From assembly GCA_046350115.1 (NCBI GenBank), contig JAXMAZ010000007.1, forward strand, positions 162,253 to 226,252: a stretch of DNA of 64,000 nt, given 5' to 3'. A program made the translations under genes and the position numbers. This DNA is from JAXMAZ01 sp046350115. GTDB taxonomy: Bacteria > Planctomycetota > Planctomycetia > Gemmatales > Gemmataceae. Positions 9,101-20,415 of the stretch are shown in pieces. Positions within the stretch are counted from its first letter, which is position 1; each line of letters opens with the position of its first letter. The notes beneath the pieces were generated by a model, which did not search any database, had not been told where the DNA came from, and was given only the letters and a program-made list of their open reading frames with translations.

Positions 9101-12100
9101 GACCGCCCGCCAGCCGGTGCTCGGCCCGGCCCGGGTCGGCCCGGCTGCCCCGGCCGGCGTGGGTGGTCGGCTGTTCGGCGGCGGGCCCTCGCCGGCGGGC
9201 TGGTCTCGCCCGTCTCCGCCCCCGGCCGACGTCGGCCCCGTCGCGGCGGGCTGGGGGCGGTGGCCGCAGCCGGCGCCGGCTGGCCGCACGCCGCCGCCCA
9301 GGCGGTCGCCGCCGCCCAGGGATCGGGGCGGCCGCCCTGCTCGCGGGCGGGTCCTGACTGGCGGTGGTCCGGGCCGTCCACCGGTGGCAAGCGGACGGGT
9401 GGCCGGGGTTCGCCGGCACCCTGCCAGTCGAGCCGCCGCCGGACTCGGCTCGCCGCGGTCGTCCAAGGCGGGTCGGCGGACGAACCCGTCCCGACGGCCG
9501 GGTCAGGCCGGCGGCACCGGGCCGCCGACCCCCGCCCCGGCCGGGAGCCGACCGCCCGGACGGCGGGACGCGACCGGCTCGGGCTGGCCGTGCGGGTGTC
9601 GCCTGGCGTTCGGCCGCCCCGGCCGGACCGAAGCCGGGCGTGGCCGCCGCGGCGGCCGGACGGCCGTCGTCATCACGCCGCCCGCCCCGGACCCGTTCCG
9701 CCAGCCGCCGGGGACCTGCCGGCCGACCGGGTCGCCGACGCCGGCCTCCTGCGGCCGCCAGCTCGTCAAACGGCCCCCGGGCCGCGTTCGAGCCCCGGGT
9801 GCCGGAACGGGGCCCGCCCCCGCTCCGGCGAGGCCCGGGCTGGCCGCCGACGATGCCGCCGCCACGTCGACCCTGACCGGGACGCCACGCCGCGGTTCTC
9901 GGCCCCGGGCTGGCGGCCCTCGCCCCGGCCCGGCGGGCCGCCGCCGCCAAGTCGGCGGTCGGCGGCTGTGCTGGTCCGGGGGACGGGCCGGCGGTGTGGG
10001 TCCGGCACGACGGCACCTCTCCCGGACTGGTCGGCCCCGGGGCCGGAGCCGGCGGCCGACCGGTTCGACCGACCGATCCCCGCCGGCGGCGGTCGCCTCC
10101 CTCACCCTCGACCTGCCGGCCGACCGGGCCGGCCGGACCGCGGCCGCCCGGTACGGGAGCTGCGCTCACCGGTCCGTTCGGCCGGGACGTCGGACCGACG
10201 GCGGTTCGGCGGTCGCCCTGACCGGTCGGGGCGGGTGCCGCGCCGGATCGGTCGGCCGAACGGGCCGCCGGTCCGCCGCGACCGCCGACCGGTCGGCCCG
10301 CTCACCGCCGCCGACCGGGGGCGGCGACCGCGGGCGGGACCGGGCCGGGTCGACCCGGACCCCGGTCCGCGGCCGGCCCGGCCGGAGCCGGTGCCGGAAC
10401 ACGACCGGTCCTGACCGTGGCCGGGGTGAGCGGGGCCGGGCGGCCGGCCTGGCACGCGGAACCGGGCCACCGGGTGCGGGTGACGGCCGACGACCCGGCG
10501 GCGGTGCGGCGGCTGACCGTCACCGGCGTGGTCGCCGTCCCGGCCGACGGCGGCGAGTGGGCGTGTCCGGCGGTGCGGCTGGTCGGGGCGGTGCCCGGGG
10601 CGGACAGGATCGAGGTGCGGCTCGACCCGGACCTGACGCCGGGCGGGCTGGTCCCCGGCGGCTACCGGGTGACGGGGGCTGCGGGCGGACAACGGCCGGC
10701 CGACGTTCGCCCGCCCGTGGCCGACCCCACCGCCCCCCCCGGATCGTTCTCCGGCCGACCCGGGCCGCGGTTCACCACCACTGACCGGTGACGCCGACGG
10801 GGCCGGCGACCGGGCCACGGTGGCCGCACCGGTCGGCTGACCGTTGCCGGGCCGGCGGCCCGCACCCGGGCCTGCCGGTGTCCGGATGCACGGCCGACCG
10901 GTCCGGCCCGTGGTTCGGACGGCCCCGGGGGCGGTCGCCGCCGACCCGGCCGGCGGCCTGGTTACGGTCGAGCCGTCGGGCACGCCACGCCGGCGGGCAA
11001 GCGGTCGAGCTGCCGGACCGAGTGGACGCGGACGCGCCGGTCCTGCCGCCCGCCGGCCCGGGCGGGCCGCCGGCGGCCGGCCCGGACCGGCCGTTCCCGC
11101 AGACCGCGGTCGTCGGGGCGGCCGACCGGGCGGCCGGGTCGCGGTGGCCCCCAGCCGGGGGTGAACGTGGGCGTACGGCCGGCGGCCGGCGGAGCGTTGG
11201 CGTGGTCCCGCCTGGACCGGGACGGCCGGTGGGCGGCACCCTGGCCGTCGCCCCCGCCTGCCGCGGGTGGCGGTCGACGACGCACGGCGGTGTCCCGCCT
11301 CGCCCCCGACCGGGCTGACCGACGGACCACCCTGGCCGTCCGCTGGGACCCGGCGGCCGGATCGGGGGCGTCACCTGTTCGAGGCCGTCCCCGGCGGGGC
11401 CGGCGGGTGACGGCGGCCGGCGGGACGGCGGACCGGGTGCCCGGCGGGGAGCTGGTCGGGTGGGCCGGGCTGGCCCGTCCGCCGGGTCCGGGTGGGCCGC
11501 CGTCGGCGGGGCGGCCGGCGGGACGGACGGGGCGCTGTGGCAGGTTCGGTACGCCGACGTCAGCGGCGAGCGGGCGGCGACGGCGGCGGAGACGGTCCCC
11601 GGCCGACCGACCGGGGCCGGTCGCGCGCCGGAAGCCGACCGGCCTCGGGGCGCCGCCGACCGGCCGACGGACCCTGGACCCGGGTGCCGCCGCCGGCGGG
11701 GCTCGAGCCGGCCGGGGCCGGCTTCGACCCGGGAACGGTCCGGCTAGCCCCCCGCCGGGACCACGGCCCCGCCCCGGCCCGGCGGGTGGGACCGACCTGG
11801 ACCTCGTCACCGCGGGTCGGGGCGGACGGCGGGCGGACGTGGCGACTTTCAGCGGCCGCCGGCTGAAGCCCGGGTCGTGGCTGCCGGTCGGTCGCCGGCC
11901 GGGGCGGCCGTACTCGGCGGGCGTGGACGAGCCGGCACGCCGACCTGGGGAGCCGCCCGGCCCGGCTGCCGACCGAACGGGCCGGCCGGGCCGGACGGGG
12001 TCCGGTTCGAGCTGCGGTATCGGCTGCCGGCCGGTGGGGTGATGCCGACCGCCGCGGTGAACAGCCCGCCTCCGGACCTGCCGGGCGGGCCGGACGTGCG

Positions 12101-12158
12101 GGCCAGGTGGGCGGTCGCCCGGGAGCTGCGGGCCGGCCGGCTGCCCGGCCACCGGTAA
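6165..12158 (+). pseudogene. Very large exported protein gene, serially frameshifted (first part)
   Basis: Starts as an apparently normal gene: ATG 6165, signal peptide (to about residue 34, ending APAVAQP), then a readable 200-residue beta-rich segment (LPDGTIVIFSKTP; CVIRGTIEQRGTKAVATLTV) up to about 6845. After that the coding frame shifts repeatedly. Readable pieces include VTWEPP (about 6930), EWALVLPPGATATVERPP (about 7050), AEWTVTVTARRP (about 7210), VELVDEVQVVREGGPP (about 7660), a piece at 10440-10680 (HRVRVTADDPAAV; IEVRLDPDLTPGGL) and one at about 12000 (VRFELRYRLPAGG). All are on the plus strand, so this is one coding strand with indels rather than noise. Base composition is extreme: 49 of 60 bases G/C at 8041-8100 and 51 of 60 at 8761-8820. 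Function unknown; the beta-rich exported pieces suggest a cell-surface protein. Either a decayed gene or a region of poor base calling. Confidence 0.6.
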
Positions 12159-12172
12159 CCGAACCGACCGCA

Positions 12173-14877
12173 ATGCCGGGAGACGGGATCACCGTCGTTC
12201 GGGCGGACGGGGTGCGGGCGGCCGGGTGGGCGATCGCCGCGTGTGTTTTCGGGTTTGGGGTCGGGCTATCCGTGCGGCGGGCAGGGCCGCGGCCGGCGGT
12301 CGCGTTCGCGGCCGTTGTCGGGCTGTTCGGGGTCGCCGGCTGGACGGCCCCGGCCGGGTGGCGGGCGGTGACCCGGCCGCCGACCGCCGCCGGGCTGCTG
12401 GCCCTCGCCGGCCCGATGGCCGCGTCCGGCCGGTGGAATCGCGCGGCCGCGGCGGAGGCCACCCCGCCGGCCCCGACCGGCGTCCACCGCGTCCTACGCC
12501 CCGGCTCTGGCGGTGGCCGGCCTGGCCACGGTAGCCGGAGCGGCCCAACCCCCGGACCCGGTTACGGTGTACGTGGTGTCCGAGCCGGCCGGGCTGACCG
12601 TCCTCGCCCCGCAAGCGGTGCGCGACCGGCTCGCCGACGCTGGGCCGCCTCGGCTCCCGCCGGTCGGGGTGGTGGCGGCCGAGTACGACGGCACCGCCCG
12701 GGCCGCTGGCCGCCGTCACCGCCCGGTTCGCCCTGCACTCGACGGCCGACGCCGCCCGGTTCGTCCTGCCGCTGTCCGGGGTCCGGCTGGAATCGCTCGA
12801 CCTGGACGGCAAGCCGGCGTTCCCGGCGACCACCCCGGGCGGGTACGCGGTCGCCGTGGCCGGGGCCGGGCGGCCGCACTGGTCGCCCGGTTCGCGGTCC
12901 CGGTCGGCGGGACCGGGGCCGACCGCGAGGTCCGGTTCGCCGGGCCGGACGTGCCGGTCTGCCGGGTGCGGTTCGAGTCGCCGGGGGCGGGCGGGCCGCC
13001 GGACGTGGCCTCCCGCCGGGGGGTGCAGGCGGTGTCCGCGGACGGCCGGCACCGGGCCGACGCGGACCACGGCGGCCGGGGGGTGGCGGTCCCCGGGTGC
13101 GGTGGCCGGACGGCCGACCGGGGCCGCCCGCGTGGAGGTGAAGGAGGTGTGCGTCTGGGCCTGGCGCGGCCGGACGGGGCGACCGCCGTCGCCGCCGCCG
13201 CGTTCGCCGTCCCCGGGGGGACGGTCGGCGAGTGGCCGTCGACCTGCCGGCCGACCCGCCGGGACCGGCCGGGTGAGCGTCCGGTGGGCGGACGCCCGGA
13301 TCCCGGGCCGGGGCTGCGTCGTGGCGGATCGACCCCGCCCGGGCAGGCCGGCGGCCGTGGTGGCCCAGTTCCAGACCGGCCGGTAGACGGCCGGCCGACG
13401 CTCGTCTTCCGGCTGTACCCGACGACCCCGGCCGTCGCCCGGCCGACCCTCCGGTTCCCGCTGGCGGTGGCGGCCGGCGGGGAGCGGTATGCGGCCATCC
13501 GGACGACCGGCGTGACCGCCGAGGTGCGGCCGGAGAACGTGATCGACCAGCCGGCGGACGTACTCACCCGGGAGTTCGCCGGCGTCCCGGAGTTGGGGCT
13601 GGACCGGCCGCCGGAGCGGGTGTTCCAGCGGGCCGCCGGGGCGACCGCCGGGCTGCGGCTGACTCTCCGGGTGGTCGGCCCGCCCCCGCCCACGACCGAT
13701 GTCACCTGGACCGTCGGCCGCCGGGCGACCGTGGAGGGGGTGTTCCGGCAGGACCGGGCGGCGTCCGGGCTGGTGACGTTCGACTTGCCGGCGGAGGTCG
13801 CCGTCACCGACGTGTGGGGGGCCGCGGTGATCGGCTGGGCCAGGACCGGCCCCCGGGTCCACGTGTGGACGACCGGCCCACGGGCCGGCCGGGGTACGGC
13901 GGGCCGGCGAGCTGACCGAGCCGACGCCCCCCAAGGGGTCGGCTCGCCTTCCTGCCCGTGCCGGCGACCGGCGCGGCCGGTCGCCCGGGTGCGGCCGGCG
14001 GCCGGTGGCCGTGGCGGAGCCGCGGCCGCCGCCCGGCGAGACGGGGCGGTCGAACTGCCCGGCCGGGGCGACCGCGGTCCAGCCGGCCGTGTTCGCCCCG
14101 CAGCCGCCGACCGGTCTCCGGGTCCGGGGTCGGTGGACGACCGCCGACGTACCGGGCCGCCGTCACCCTCGACTTGGCCGCCGGGCGACCGCACCGTTCC
14201 CTTGCCCGGCCGCCGGACTGCCGGACGGCCGGGCCGAGGTGAGCGGGCCGGCCGGCGTGACCGTCGGCGAGCCGGCGGTCGGGCCGGACGACACGAGCGG
14301 CCGATCACCGTGCCCGCGACCGTGTCCGGCCCGACGACCCTCACCCTGACCGCCCGGCTCCGGCCGCGGGCGGGAGGGAACCGCTGGTGGCGACGGACGG
14401 CCCCCCGATCCCGGCCTCGGTCGAACGGGTGTTGGCACCGGCCGGCGGGCGGGTCCCGCCGCCGGGCCGGCGGGCGGCGCCGGCGGCCGACCGGCCCGGC
14501 GTGTGCCCGGTGGCGGCCGGCGGCGGGCGGCGGCCGGGCGGTCGCGGCCCGGCCGGCGGAGTCGGCCCACGCCCCGGCTGCCGCGGCACCGCCGGCGGAC
14601 CGCCCGCCCCGGAGAGGGCGGCGACCCCGACCGGACCGACCGCCCGTGGCCGGCGGCGGCCGGGTGGCTAGCCGGGCTGGGCGCGGTGCTGGCCGCGGCG
14701 GTGCTCCGGCCGGGCCGCGGCCGGCCGGAACTGGTGCTCGCGGTCGGGCTGCTCGGGGTGGTCGTGTGCGGGACCGGCACCGTGCTGGAGGCGGTGTTTT
14801 ACGCGGTCGCCGGGCTGGGGGCGGCCGGCCGGGTCGGGTGGGGGTTGCAGCGACTCGCCCGGGTGGTGTTGCGGTAA
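12173..14877 (+). pseudogene. Large membrane-anchored exported protein, frameshifted (second part or second gene)
   Basis: From about 12173 a segment with two to three membrane helices (AAGWAIAACVFGFGVGLSV; AFAAVVGLFGVAGW) is followed by VTVYVVSEPAGLTVLAPQAV (about 12560). Then come beta-domain pieces in alternating frames: ARFALHSTADAARFVLPLSG at about 12720, ARFAVPVGGTGADREVRFAG at about 12890, and a 500-base clean stretch at 13390-13900 (LRFPLAVAAGGERYAAIRTT). The C-terminus, clean from about 14660, has two hydrophobic segments (LAGLGAVLAAAVLRPG; LVLAVGLLGVVVCGTGTVLE) and ends with TAA at 14877. The membrane helices near 12.2 kb may be the C-terminus of the first protein, so one giant gene and two adjacent paralogous genes are both possible. 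Function unknown. Confidence 0.55.
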
Positions 14878-14887
14878 AATCATGTGG

Positions 14888-14998
14888 CAAAAGCCCACGG
14901 ACCGCGGTCCGTCCCGGCAAACGCTGCCGCTCTCCCCGCGGCTCGATTTGGTTGCCCCGGGCAGTCCCGACCCACCCGTTGCTAAGGGTGGGCTTTCG
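14888..14998. repeat. Composite double-palindrome element, copy 1
   Basis: Left palindrome ACGGACCGCGGTCCGT (14897-14912) and a degenerate right palindrome CCCACCC...GGGTGGG (14971-14994) followed by CTTTCGGG, joined by about 55 bases that include GGGCAGTC. It has the same order and ends as the copies at 50549-50663 and 52894-52976. It lies between the frameshifted region and the S9 peptidase gene. Confidence 0.85.
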
Positions 14999-15073
14999 GG
15001 CCTTTCCACTACCTCTCCACCTCACCACCCGGCCCGTACAACACCTCTCCCCTTCCCGTCCGGAGACGCGCCG

Positions 15074-17209
15074 ATGAAGACGCTGCTGGTGCTGGCCGCG
15101 GTGCTCGCCGCGGTCGGCTACTTCGCCCAGCCGGCCGACGCCGCCGACAGGCGGCCGATCCAGGTGGACGACCTGTTCAAGTTCAAGCGGGTGGCCGACC
15201 CGCAGGTGTCCCCGGACGGCAAGCTGGTCGTCTACCAGGTGACGACCGTCGACTTCGACGGGAACAAGTCGTCCACCGCCCTCTGGCTAGCCGCCACCGA
15301 CGGCAAGACGCCGCCCAAGCAACTGACCAACCCGAACGGCAAGAAGGACTCCCACCCCCGCTGGGCGCCGGACGGCACGCAGATCCTGTTCGAGTCCACC
15401 CGGGCCGGCGCCCCGCAACTGTACGTCATCGACCTGGCCGGCGGGGAGGCCCGCAAGCTGACCGACGTCAGCACCGGGGCCGGCACCGCCGTCTGGTCCC
15501 CGGACGGCAAGCACATCGCCTTCGTGTCCGGGGTGTACCCGGAGTTCAGCACCCTGCCGTTCGCCGAGAGCGACAAGAAGAACAAGGAGAAGGAGGAGGC
15601 GAAGGAGAAAAGCCCGGTGAAGGCGAAGGTGTTCACCCGGCTGTTCTACCGCCACTGGGACAGCTACGTGGAGGACAAGCGGCAGCACCTGTTCGTGTGC
15701 GACGCGGCCGGCCAGGGCGTCCGGGACGTGACCCCCGGGGACCGGGACGCCTACCCGACCAGCACCACGTTCAGTGTCGGGGACGACTTCACCTTCAGCC
15801 CGGACGGCAAGTTCCTGGTGTTCACGGCGGTGCCGGAGAAGGGGGAGGCGTGGAGCACCAACTACGACCTGTGCCGGGTGGCCATCGACAACACCTCGAC
15901 CGACTGGCCGGCGTTGACCGCCGACAACAAAGGGGCGGACGGCAGCCCGCGGTTCAGCCCGGACGGCAAGAAGCTGGCCTGGCGGTCGCAGAAGCGGGCC
16001 GGGTACGAGGCCGACAAGTGGGACGTCAAGGTGGTCGATGCGAACCCGGACGGCACTTTCGCCGGCGAGCCGAAGACGATCACCGCGAAGGTAGACCGGT
16101 CGGCGAACGATATCGTCTGGGCGGCACTCACGGACAGCGGCTGGGCGGTGTGGTCGGCCGTTGATTTCAACGGGGCGACGGTGTACGTCGAAAACTCCCT
16201 CACGGGCGAGAACAGCGGGTTGAACGGGGCGAGTGTCACCGGCCTCCAATCGTCGGCGACCGCCTCGCGTGACGGGAAGGTGATGGTGTACAGCTTGGCC
16301 ACCCTCCATTCCCCGGCCGAGGTGCATGTGCTTGGGGCCGCCGGGGGGAAGGGAATGAATGGTCAGAATCTGTCCAAAGCGAACGCCGACCTGCTCGCCC
16401 TGCTCGACCTGCCCAAGCCCGAGTCGGTGAAGGTGAAGGTCGAAGGCGGCGAGATGCAGATGTGGGTGCTGAAGCCGCCGGGGTTCGACCCGAACAAGAA
16501 GTGGCCGGTCGCGTACCTGGTCCACGGCGGGCCCCAGGGGGCGTGGGAGGACGGCTGGAGCTTCCGCTGGAACCCGCAGGTGTGGGCCGCCCAGGGGTAC
16601 GTCGTCGCCCTGCCCAACCCCCGCGGCAGCACCGGGTTCGGCCAGAAGTTTGTCGATGAGATCAGCGGCGACTGGGGCGGCAAGTGCTACCGCGACCTGG
16701 TCGCCGGCGTCGAGCACCTCAAGACGCTGCCTTACGTCGATACGACCCGCATGGGGTCGGCCGGCGGCAGCTTCGGCGGGTACATGCAGAACTGGTTCGC
16801 CGTCAGCCCGGTCGCCAAGGAGTTCAAGTGCCTCGTCACCCACTGCTCGGTGTGGAACTTCGAGAGCATGTGGGGCACGACCGACGAACTCTGGTTCGAC
16901 GAGTGGGAGCACCAGGGGCTGCCGTGGGAGAAGCCGGGCAGCTACGCCGAGTTCAGCCCCCACAAGAAGGCCGGCGAGATGGCCAAGTATAAGACGCCGA
17001 TGTTGGTCATCCACAACGACTTGGACTTCCGCTGCCCGATCGGCCAGGGGCACGAGCTGTTCGCCGCCCTCCAGCGGCAGGGGGTGCCGAGCCGGTTCGT
17101 CAACTTCCCGGACGAGGGGCACTGGGTGCTGAAGCCGCAGAACAGCAAGCGGTGGCACGAAGAGGTGTTCGCCTGGCTGGCCAAATACGCCCCGCCCGGC
17201 GGCCGGTGA
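15074..17209 (+). CDS. S9-family peptidase (prolyl oligopeptidase/acylaminoacyl-peptidase type)
   Basis: A 711-residue exported enzyme: signal peptide (residues 1-25), a TolB/WD40-like propeller with repeated SPDGK motifs (SPDGKLVVYQV, SPDGKHIAFVS, SPDGKFLVFTA, SPDGKKLAWRS), then a C-terminal alpha/beta-hydrolase. The triad is Ser566 in GGSFGG, Asp651 in HNDLDFR and His683 in DEGHWV. These enzymes trim short peptides that enter through the propeller. A charged KNKEKEEAKEK insertion (about residue 175) sits between propeller blades. ATG 15074 has a GGAG site at 15061-15064. Intact and clearly coding, in contrast to the preceding region. Confidence 0.93.
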   Translation: MKTLLVLAAVLAAVGYFAQPADAADRRPIQVDDLFKFKRVADPQVSPDGKLVVYQVTTVDFDGNKSSTALWLAATDGKTPPKQLTNPNGKKDSHPRWAPDGTQILFESTRAGAPQLYVIDLAGGEARKLTDVSTGAGTAVWSPDGKHIAFVSGVYPEFSTLPFAESDKKNKEKEEAKEKSPVKAKVFTRLFYRHWDSYVEDKRQHLFVCDAAGQGVRDVTPGDRDAYPTSTTFSVGDDFTFSPDGKFLVFTAVPEKGEAWSTNYDLCRVAIDNTSTDWPALTADNKGADGSPRFSPDGKKLAWRSQKRAGYEADKWDVKVVDANPDGTFAGEPKTITAKVDRSANDIVWAALTDSGWAVWSAVDFNGATVYVENSLTGENSGLNGASVTGLQSSATASRDGKVMVYSLATLHSPAEVHVLGAAGGKGMNGQNLSKANADLLALLDLPKPESVKVKVEGGEMQMWVLKPPGFDPNKKWPVAYLVHGGPQGAWEDGWSFRWNPQVWAAQGYVVALPNPRGSTGFGQKFVDEISGDWGGKCYRDLVAGVEHLKTLPYVDTTRMGSAGGSFGGYMQNWFAVSPVAKEFKCLVTHCSVWNFESMWGTTDELWFDEWEHQGLPWEKPGSYAEFSPHKKAGEMAKYKTPMLVIHNDLDFRCPIGQGHELFAALQRQGVPSRFVNFPDEGHWVLKPQNSKRWHEEVFAWLAKYAPPGGR

Positions 17210-17395
17210 GTTCGGTTCGGGCGGCCGGCGCCCCGCGCTGGCCGCCGTCGTTATATTCGTCAAATCTCACCCGAATACCGCCGTTTTGCCAGTCACCGCT
17301 GGCGCGCATTTAATTACCGCGATTTGCCGGAACCCGGTACTCTCTCATCAGTCCAAGATGCAAGTGTCTCTCCTCGCAGCCCCGCGAGTCCGCCC

Positions 17396-19137
17396 ATGCC
17401 CATCGCCACCCGGGTGATTGCCGTACTGGCAACCGTGTTCCTGACCGCCGGCCCAACGCTCGGCCAGTACACCTGGACCGGGGCGTCCGGCAACGTCTGG
17501 TCCGATCTCGGGTCGGCCGGCGCCAACTGGTCCGTGGGTGGCTCTCCGGCTTTCTGGGCGCCCCCGTTCGACCTGAACAAACAGGCGATCTTCCCCGCCA
17601 GTGGTGCCAATCAGTCGGTCGTCCTGGGGTCCCCGATCGAACTGGTGACATCCAGTTCACCGGGGGGCCTACACGATCAACCTGAACGGTCGCACCCTCA
17701 CCCTCAACGGGTCGGCGGGGGCCGGACTCCGGTCGATCGCGGTGAGCAGCGGGATCACCGCCACACTGGCCGGGGCCGGCGGGGTGACGACGACCGGCGG
17801 CAACCTGGTCAAGACCGGGGCCGGCACGTTGCTCTTGGGCTTCAACTCCGGGACGTTCCTGACCACCAGCACCGGCGTGATCGAGATCCGCCCCATGCGG
17901 GGCGATCCAGACGGCCGGGTCGGCGTCCGCCCTGAACACGACCACGTCCGTCATCCTGGGCAGCGGGGTGGCCAGCGGGGAGCTGGTGCTCGGCAGCGGC
18001 ACCAACGCCGACGCCCAGACGCTGGTCGGGCTGACCACGGCCGGCACCGGCACCGCCAACCGGGTGTACACCGGGTCGTCGGTCGGCACCTCGAACCTGA
18101 CCCTGACCATCGCCGGCGGGACGACGAACACGTTCGGCGGCGTCCTCGGCGGCAGCACCGGCAACCAGGCCAGCCTGAACACGGTCTTCGGCCAGTCCGG
18201 GGCCGGGGTGGCGACGATCGTCCTGAACGGGGCCAACCTGTACACCGGGACGACGCTGGTCAACTCGAACACCCGGCTGCGGATCGGCAACGCGACCGCC
18301 CTCGGGGCGGACGCCGGCGGGGGGGTGAGCGTCAGCAACGGGGCCACCCTCGAGCTGAACGGGCAGACGGTCGGGGCCAAGGCGGTGACGATCACCGGGG
18401 CCGGGGCGACCGGGGCCGGGGCGGCCCTGCTGAACAACAGCGGGACGGCCGCCAGCCTGGCCGGGACCGTCACCCTGGCCGGCGGCAGCGGGAACGCGGT
18501 CGGCGGGTCCGGCAACCTGACCCTGTCCGGCCCGGTGACCGGGTCCGGCCGGCTGGACAAGGTCGGGACCGGCGTCCTGATCCTGAGTAACAGCGGGAAC
18601 AACTACGGCGGCGGCACGACGATCGCCGGCGGCGGGACCGTCCGGATGGGGGCGGACAACGCCCTGTCCAACCAGGGGCTGGGGCTGAACGGCGGCACCC
18701 TCAGCTCCGGGGCGGCGGCCGGGTTCAGCGGGTCGTTCGGCCCGCTCTCGCAGACCGCCACCTCCACCCTCGCCCTGGGCACCGGCGACCACACCCTCAC
18801 CTTCACCACCCTGAGCTACACCGGCGGCACCCTGACGGTGAACGGGTGGACCGGGCTGATGAACGGGACCGGGACGAGCGGGAAGTTGGTGTTCACCGGC
18901 CTGGCCGGCGACCCGAACACGACGTTCGCGTCCTTCCTGTCGAACGTCACGTTCACCGGGGCCGACACGTCCGGCAACACGTTCCTGGCCGGCGGGGCGT
19001 TCATCCCCAGCGGGGTCAACTACGAGCTGGTTCCGGCGCCGGAGCCGGCCACCTGTCTGGCGGTGTCGGCGGCCGGGCTCGGATTGGCCGGGTTCGTTCG
19101 CCGGCGGCTGGCCGGCCGGCCCCGCCCGGTCGCCTGA
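17396..19137 (+). pseudogene. PEP-CTERM protein with autotransporter-associated beta-strand repeats, two frameshifts
   Basis: Begins at ATG 17396 with a signal peptide (ending TAGPTLGQ) and YTWTGASGNVWSD, typical of autotransporter-associated repeat proteins. Frame 1 runs to the G6 run at about 17660, frame 2 (AYTINLNGRTLTLNGSAG onward) to a C-run at about 17894, then frame 3 runs to the stop. The body is Gly/Thr/Asn-rich beta-helix repeats (TLTIAGGTTNTFGGVLGG; VLNGANLYTGTTLV; LSNSGNNYGGGTTIAGGG). The C-terminus is a PEP-CTERM sorting signal: VPAPEPATCL, a hydrophobic helix and RRRLAGR. It is probably exported and anchored at the cell surface. Net length is off by one frame; restoring two single bases gives a continuous protein of about 580 residues. 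Confidence 0.8.
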
Positions 19138-19227
19138 CGGCGGCCTAGAATGAGGACGGCCCGCCCGCCCCGGCCACCCGCCGGGGCGGCGGCGTTTTCC
19201 GCCCGCCGATCCGAGGACCCGCCCACC

Positions 19228-20376
19228 GTGTTCGCCGCCGATCCGACCGCGTCAGGCAGCTCCCCCGCCCTGGGGCTGGTGCTCATCCCCGTGCTGGTGG
19301 CGGTGAACGGGTTCTTCGTGGCCGCCGAGTTCGCCCTGGTGGCCGTCCGCCGGACCCGGGTGGAGGAGCTGGTCAACCGCGGCACCCCGCGGGCCAAGGC
19401 GCTGCTGGCCGCCATCGACCGCCTCGATGACAGCGTGGCCGCCGCCCAGCTCGGGATCACGGTCGCCAGCCTGGCCCTCGGGCTGGTCAGCGAGCCGGCC
19501 CTGCACGGGCTGGTGGCCCCGCTGTTCGCCGCGCTACCGGACGGCTGGCAGGGGCCGGTCAGCCGGACCGCGTCGGTCGCCCTGACCCTGGCCCTGGTGA
19601 CGTACCTGCACGTCGTGTTCGGGGAGCAGATGCCGAAGCTGGCCGCCCTCCAGTCGAGCGAGCGGCTGGCCCTGTGGACGGCCGGGCCGGTCAACCTGTT
19701 CGCCCGGCTGACCGGGCCGGTCGTCCGGCTGATGAACGGGTCCAGCACCAAGTTCCTGCGGTGGTTCGGGTACAAGGGCGACTCCGGGGCAGGCGAGGTC
19801 CACTCGATCGAGGAGCTGCGGCTGCTGGTGGAGGACACCGAGGAGGCCGGGCTGATCGACCCGGACGCGGCGGACGTGGTGCTGAACGTGTTCGCCCTGT
19901 CGAACAAGCGGGTGCGGGACGTGATGGTCCCGTGGGACAAGGTGATGGCCCTGGAGCTGGGCACCCCGGCGGACAAGATCCTGGAGGCGGTCCGCGAGGG
20001 CGCCCACACCCGCATGCCGGTCTACCAAAGCACGCCGGACAACATCGTCGGGGTGGTGAACACCAAGGACCTGTTCTTCCTGTTCAGTCTGAAAGGGGTG
20101 GTGGTGCTGGACGACGCCATCTACCCGGCCCAGTACCTGCCGCCGGACGAGCCGGTGTCGGTGGCGCTGCCGAAGCTGTTCCGCCGCAGCCGCCGGCCGA
20201 TGGCCGTAGTCCGGGACGACGCCGACAAGGTGCTCGGCATCCTCACCCTGGAGGACGTGCTGGAGGAGATCATCGGGGACATCGAGGACGAGCAGGACGA
20301 CCCGGCCCGCCGGCGGGCGCTGTTGGCCGCCGCCCGGCGGCGGTCCCTGCCCCGGGTGCGACCGCGGGGCACCTAA
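19228..20376 (+). CDS. CNNM/CBS-domain membrane protein (hemolysin C/CorC-like)
   Basis: A 382-residue protein. The N-terminal CNNM (DUF21) domain has three to four membrane helices (LVLIPVLVAVNGFFVAAEFA and the block around LALVTYLHVVFGEQMPK), followed by a paired CBS domain (VMVPWDKVMAL; HTRMPVYQ; IVGVVNTKDLFFL; GILTLEDVLEEIIGDI). The C-terminal CorC_HlyC transporter-associated domain seems absent; the chain ends in an Arg-rich tail. Relatives take part in Mg2+/Co2+ efflux or homeostasis. GTG 19228 is chosen over the in-frame ATG 19150 because GAGG precedes it and the hydrophobic domain then starts at the usual distance. Confidence 0.88.
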   Translation: MFAADPTASGSSPALGLVLIPVLVAVNGFFVAAEFALVAVRRTRVEELVNRGTPRAKALLAAIDRLDDSVAAAQLGITVASLALGLVSEPALHGLVAPLFAALPDGWQGPVSRTASVALTLALVTYLHVVFGEQMPKLAALQSSERLALWTAGPVNLFARLTGPVVRLMNGSSTKFLRWFGYKGDSGAGEVHSIEELRLLVEDTEEAGLIDPDAADVVLNVFALSNKRVRDVMVPWDKVMALELGTPADKILEAVREGAHTRMPVYQSTPDNIVGVVNTKDLFFLFSLKGVVVLDDAIYPAQYLPPDEPVSVALPKLFRRSRRPMAVVRDDADKVLGILTLEDVLEEIIGDIEDEQDDPARRRALLAAARRRSLPRVRPRGT

Positions 20377-20415
20377 ATCCGGTACATCGCCGAGGAAACC
20401 ATAACGATCCCGTTC

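Noticed and set aside
8095..10169. Long minus-strand open frames of 430-630 codons in the extreme-GC region
   Set aside because: They are Arg/Pro/Gly-rich with no motif, hydrophobic core or start signal. The protein-like segments are all on the plus strand.
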